This document shows, one piece after another, positions 12,931 to 13,368 of a DNA stretch of 13,368 nt. Every line of letters starts with the position of its first letter. Position 1 is the first letter of the stretch. Both the position numbers and the translations under genes were made by a program. The notes beneath the pieces are model-generated. The model was not told the DNA's origin, made no database searches, and saw only the letters and a program-made list of their open reading frames with translations. This DNA comes from Casp-actino8 sp964614655 (GTDB lineage Bacteria; Actinomycetota; Acidimicrobiia; Acidimicrobiales; Ilumatobacteraceae), in contig CAZTPF010000041.1 in assembly GCA_964614655.1 (NCBI GenBank), forward strand, positions 1 to 13,368, written 5' to 3'.

Positions 12931-13368
12931 GTGTCCGCCGAACGCCTCCGGCAACAGCTCGATTTCCTGGTGGAGATCGACCGTTTGAAGAGCATCGACC
13001 GTCAGACGAGGATCGCCGACGGTCGTCGCGAGAACACCGCCGAACACTCGTGGCACCTGGCGATGTACGCCCTCGTTCTGGCCGAGCACAGCAACGAGAA
13101 CGTCGATCTCTTCCACGTACTCGCCTTGTGCTTGGTGCACGACATCGTCGAGATCGACGCCGGAGACACCTTCGCCTACGACGTGACCGCCAACGGCGAC
13201 AAAGAAGAGCGGGAGCGCCGGGCAGCCGAGCGATTGTTCGGACTGCTTCCCGCCGATCAAGCCGAGTACCTATGGCGACTGTGGGAGGAGTACGAGGCGA
13301 TGGAGACTCCGGAGAGCCGGTTCGCCAACGCCGTCGACCGCATGCAGCCGGCCATGTTGAATCACGTG
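12931..13368 (+). CDS. HD-domain phosphohydrolase, YfbR/5'-deoxynucleotidase-like (3' end outside window)
   Basis: The first 146 codons of a metal-dependent HD hydrolase, cut by the right edge. The metal-binding residues are visible: H39 (NTAEHSWHLA), H70-D71 (LVHDIVEIDAGD) and D136 (ANAVDRMQP). The early LDFLVEIDRLKSIDRQTR and the spacing of motifs match the YfbR-like HD family, whose studied members remove phosphate from deoxynucleoside 5'-monophosphates. That substrate is inferred, not shown. GTG at 12931 has GGGGTGAG about 7 nt upstream, overlapping the end of the preceding gene; an in-frame TTG at 12925 is less likely. Given the family length of about 190-200 residues, roughly 50 are missing. 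Confidence 0.88.
   Translation, partial: MSAERLRQQLDFLVEIDRLKSIDRQTRIADGRRENTAEHSWHLAMYALVLAEHSNENVDLFHVLALCLVHDIVEIDAGDTFAYDVTANGDKEERERRAAERLFGLLPADQAEYLWRLWEEYEAMETPESRFANAVDRMQPAMLNHV

Overview
This window comes from a high-GC chromosome and reads as a core, slowly evolving region. The actinobacterial families DUF5318 and DUF6049, a PknB-type kinase, and the order rpsF-ssb-rpsR-rplI-dnaB point to Actinomycetota. A deep lineage such as Acidimicrobiia is plausible, but I cannot prove the class from the sequence. I see no insertion sequence, CRISPR array, tRNA, rRNA or prophage gene.

Left arm (1-4970, minus strand): reading with transcription, a GNAT acetyltransferase overlaps the start of a large secreted, membrane-anchored DUF6049 protein (GTGA overlap). 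A DegV-family fatty-acid-binding protein follows, then a receptor-like Ser/Thr kinase that runs off the left edge. The last two have their own -10-like elements. A 28-bp divergent promoter (4971-4998) separates this arm from the plus-strand genes.

Middle (4999-8611, plus strand): a histone-deacetylase-like zinc hydrolase, a CCA-adding tRNA nucleotidyltransferase with an HD domain, a DUF5318 zinc-ribbon protein, and a four-helix membrane protein of unknown function. The first three starts each lie 6-8 nt behind a TAnnnT hexamer with no Shine-Dalgarno, which suggests leaderless mRNAs.

Replication and translation operon (8740-12072, plus strand): rpsF, ssb, rpsR, rplI, dnaB. The rpsF leader can fold into a hairpin covering its Shine-Dalgarno, as expected for S6:S18 autoregulation. 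S18 carries a 48-residue tail ending in an acidic stretch. Between rplI and dnaB lies a pair of DnaA-box-like sites 21 bp apart within a 13-bp direct repeat, a possible link between initiation control and helicase supply.

Right end (12074-13368): a VOC-family metalloenzyme on the minus strand converges on dnaB. A two-helix small membrane protein and an HD-domain phosphohydrolase (cut by the right edge) follow on the plus strand.

I found no obvious new multi-gene system. The points most worth following are regulatory: the leaderless/SD split, the symmetric divergent -10, the DnaA boxes before dnaB, and the S18 tail. The neighbourhood also brings together two gene groups that in mycobacteria lie on opposite sides of the origin.
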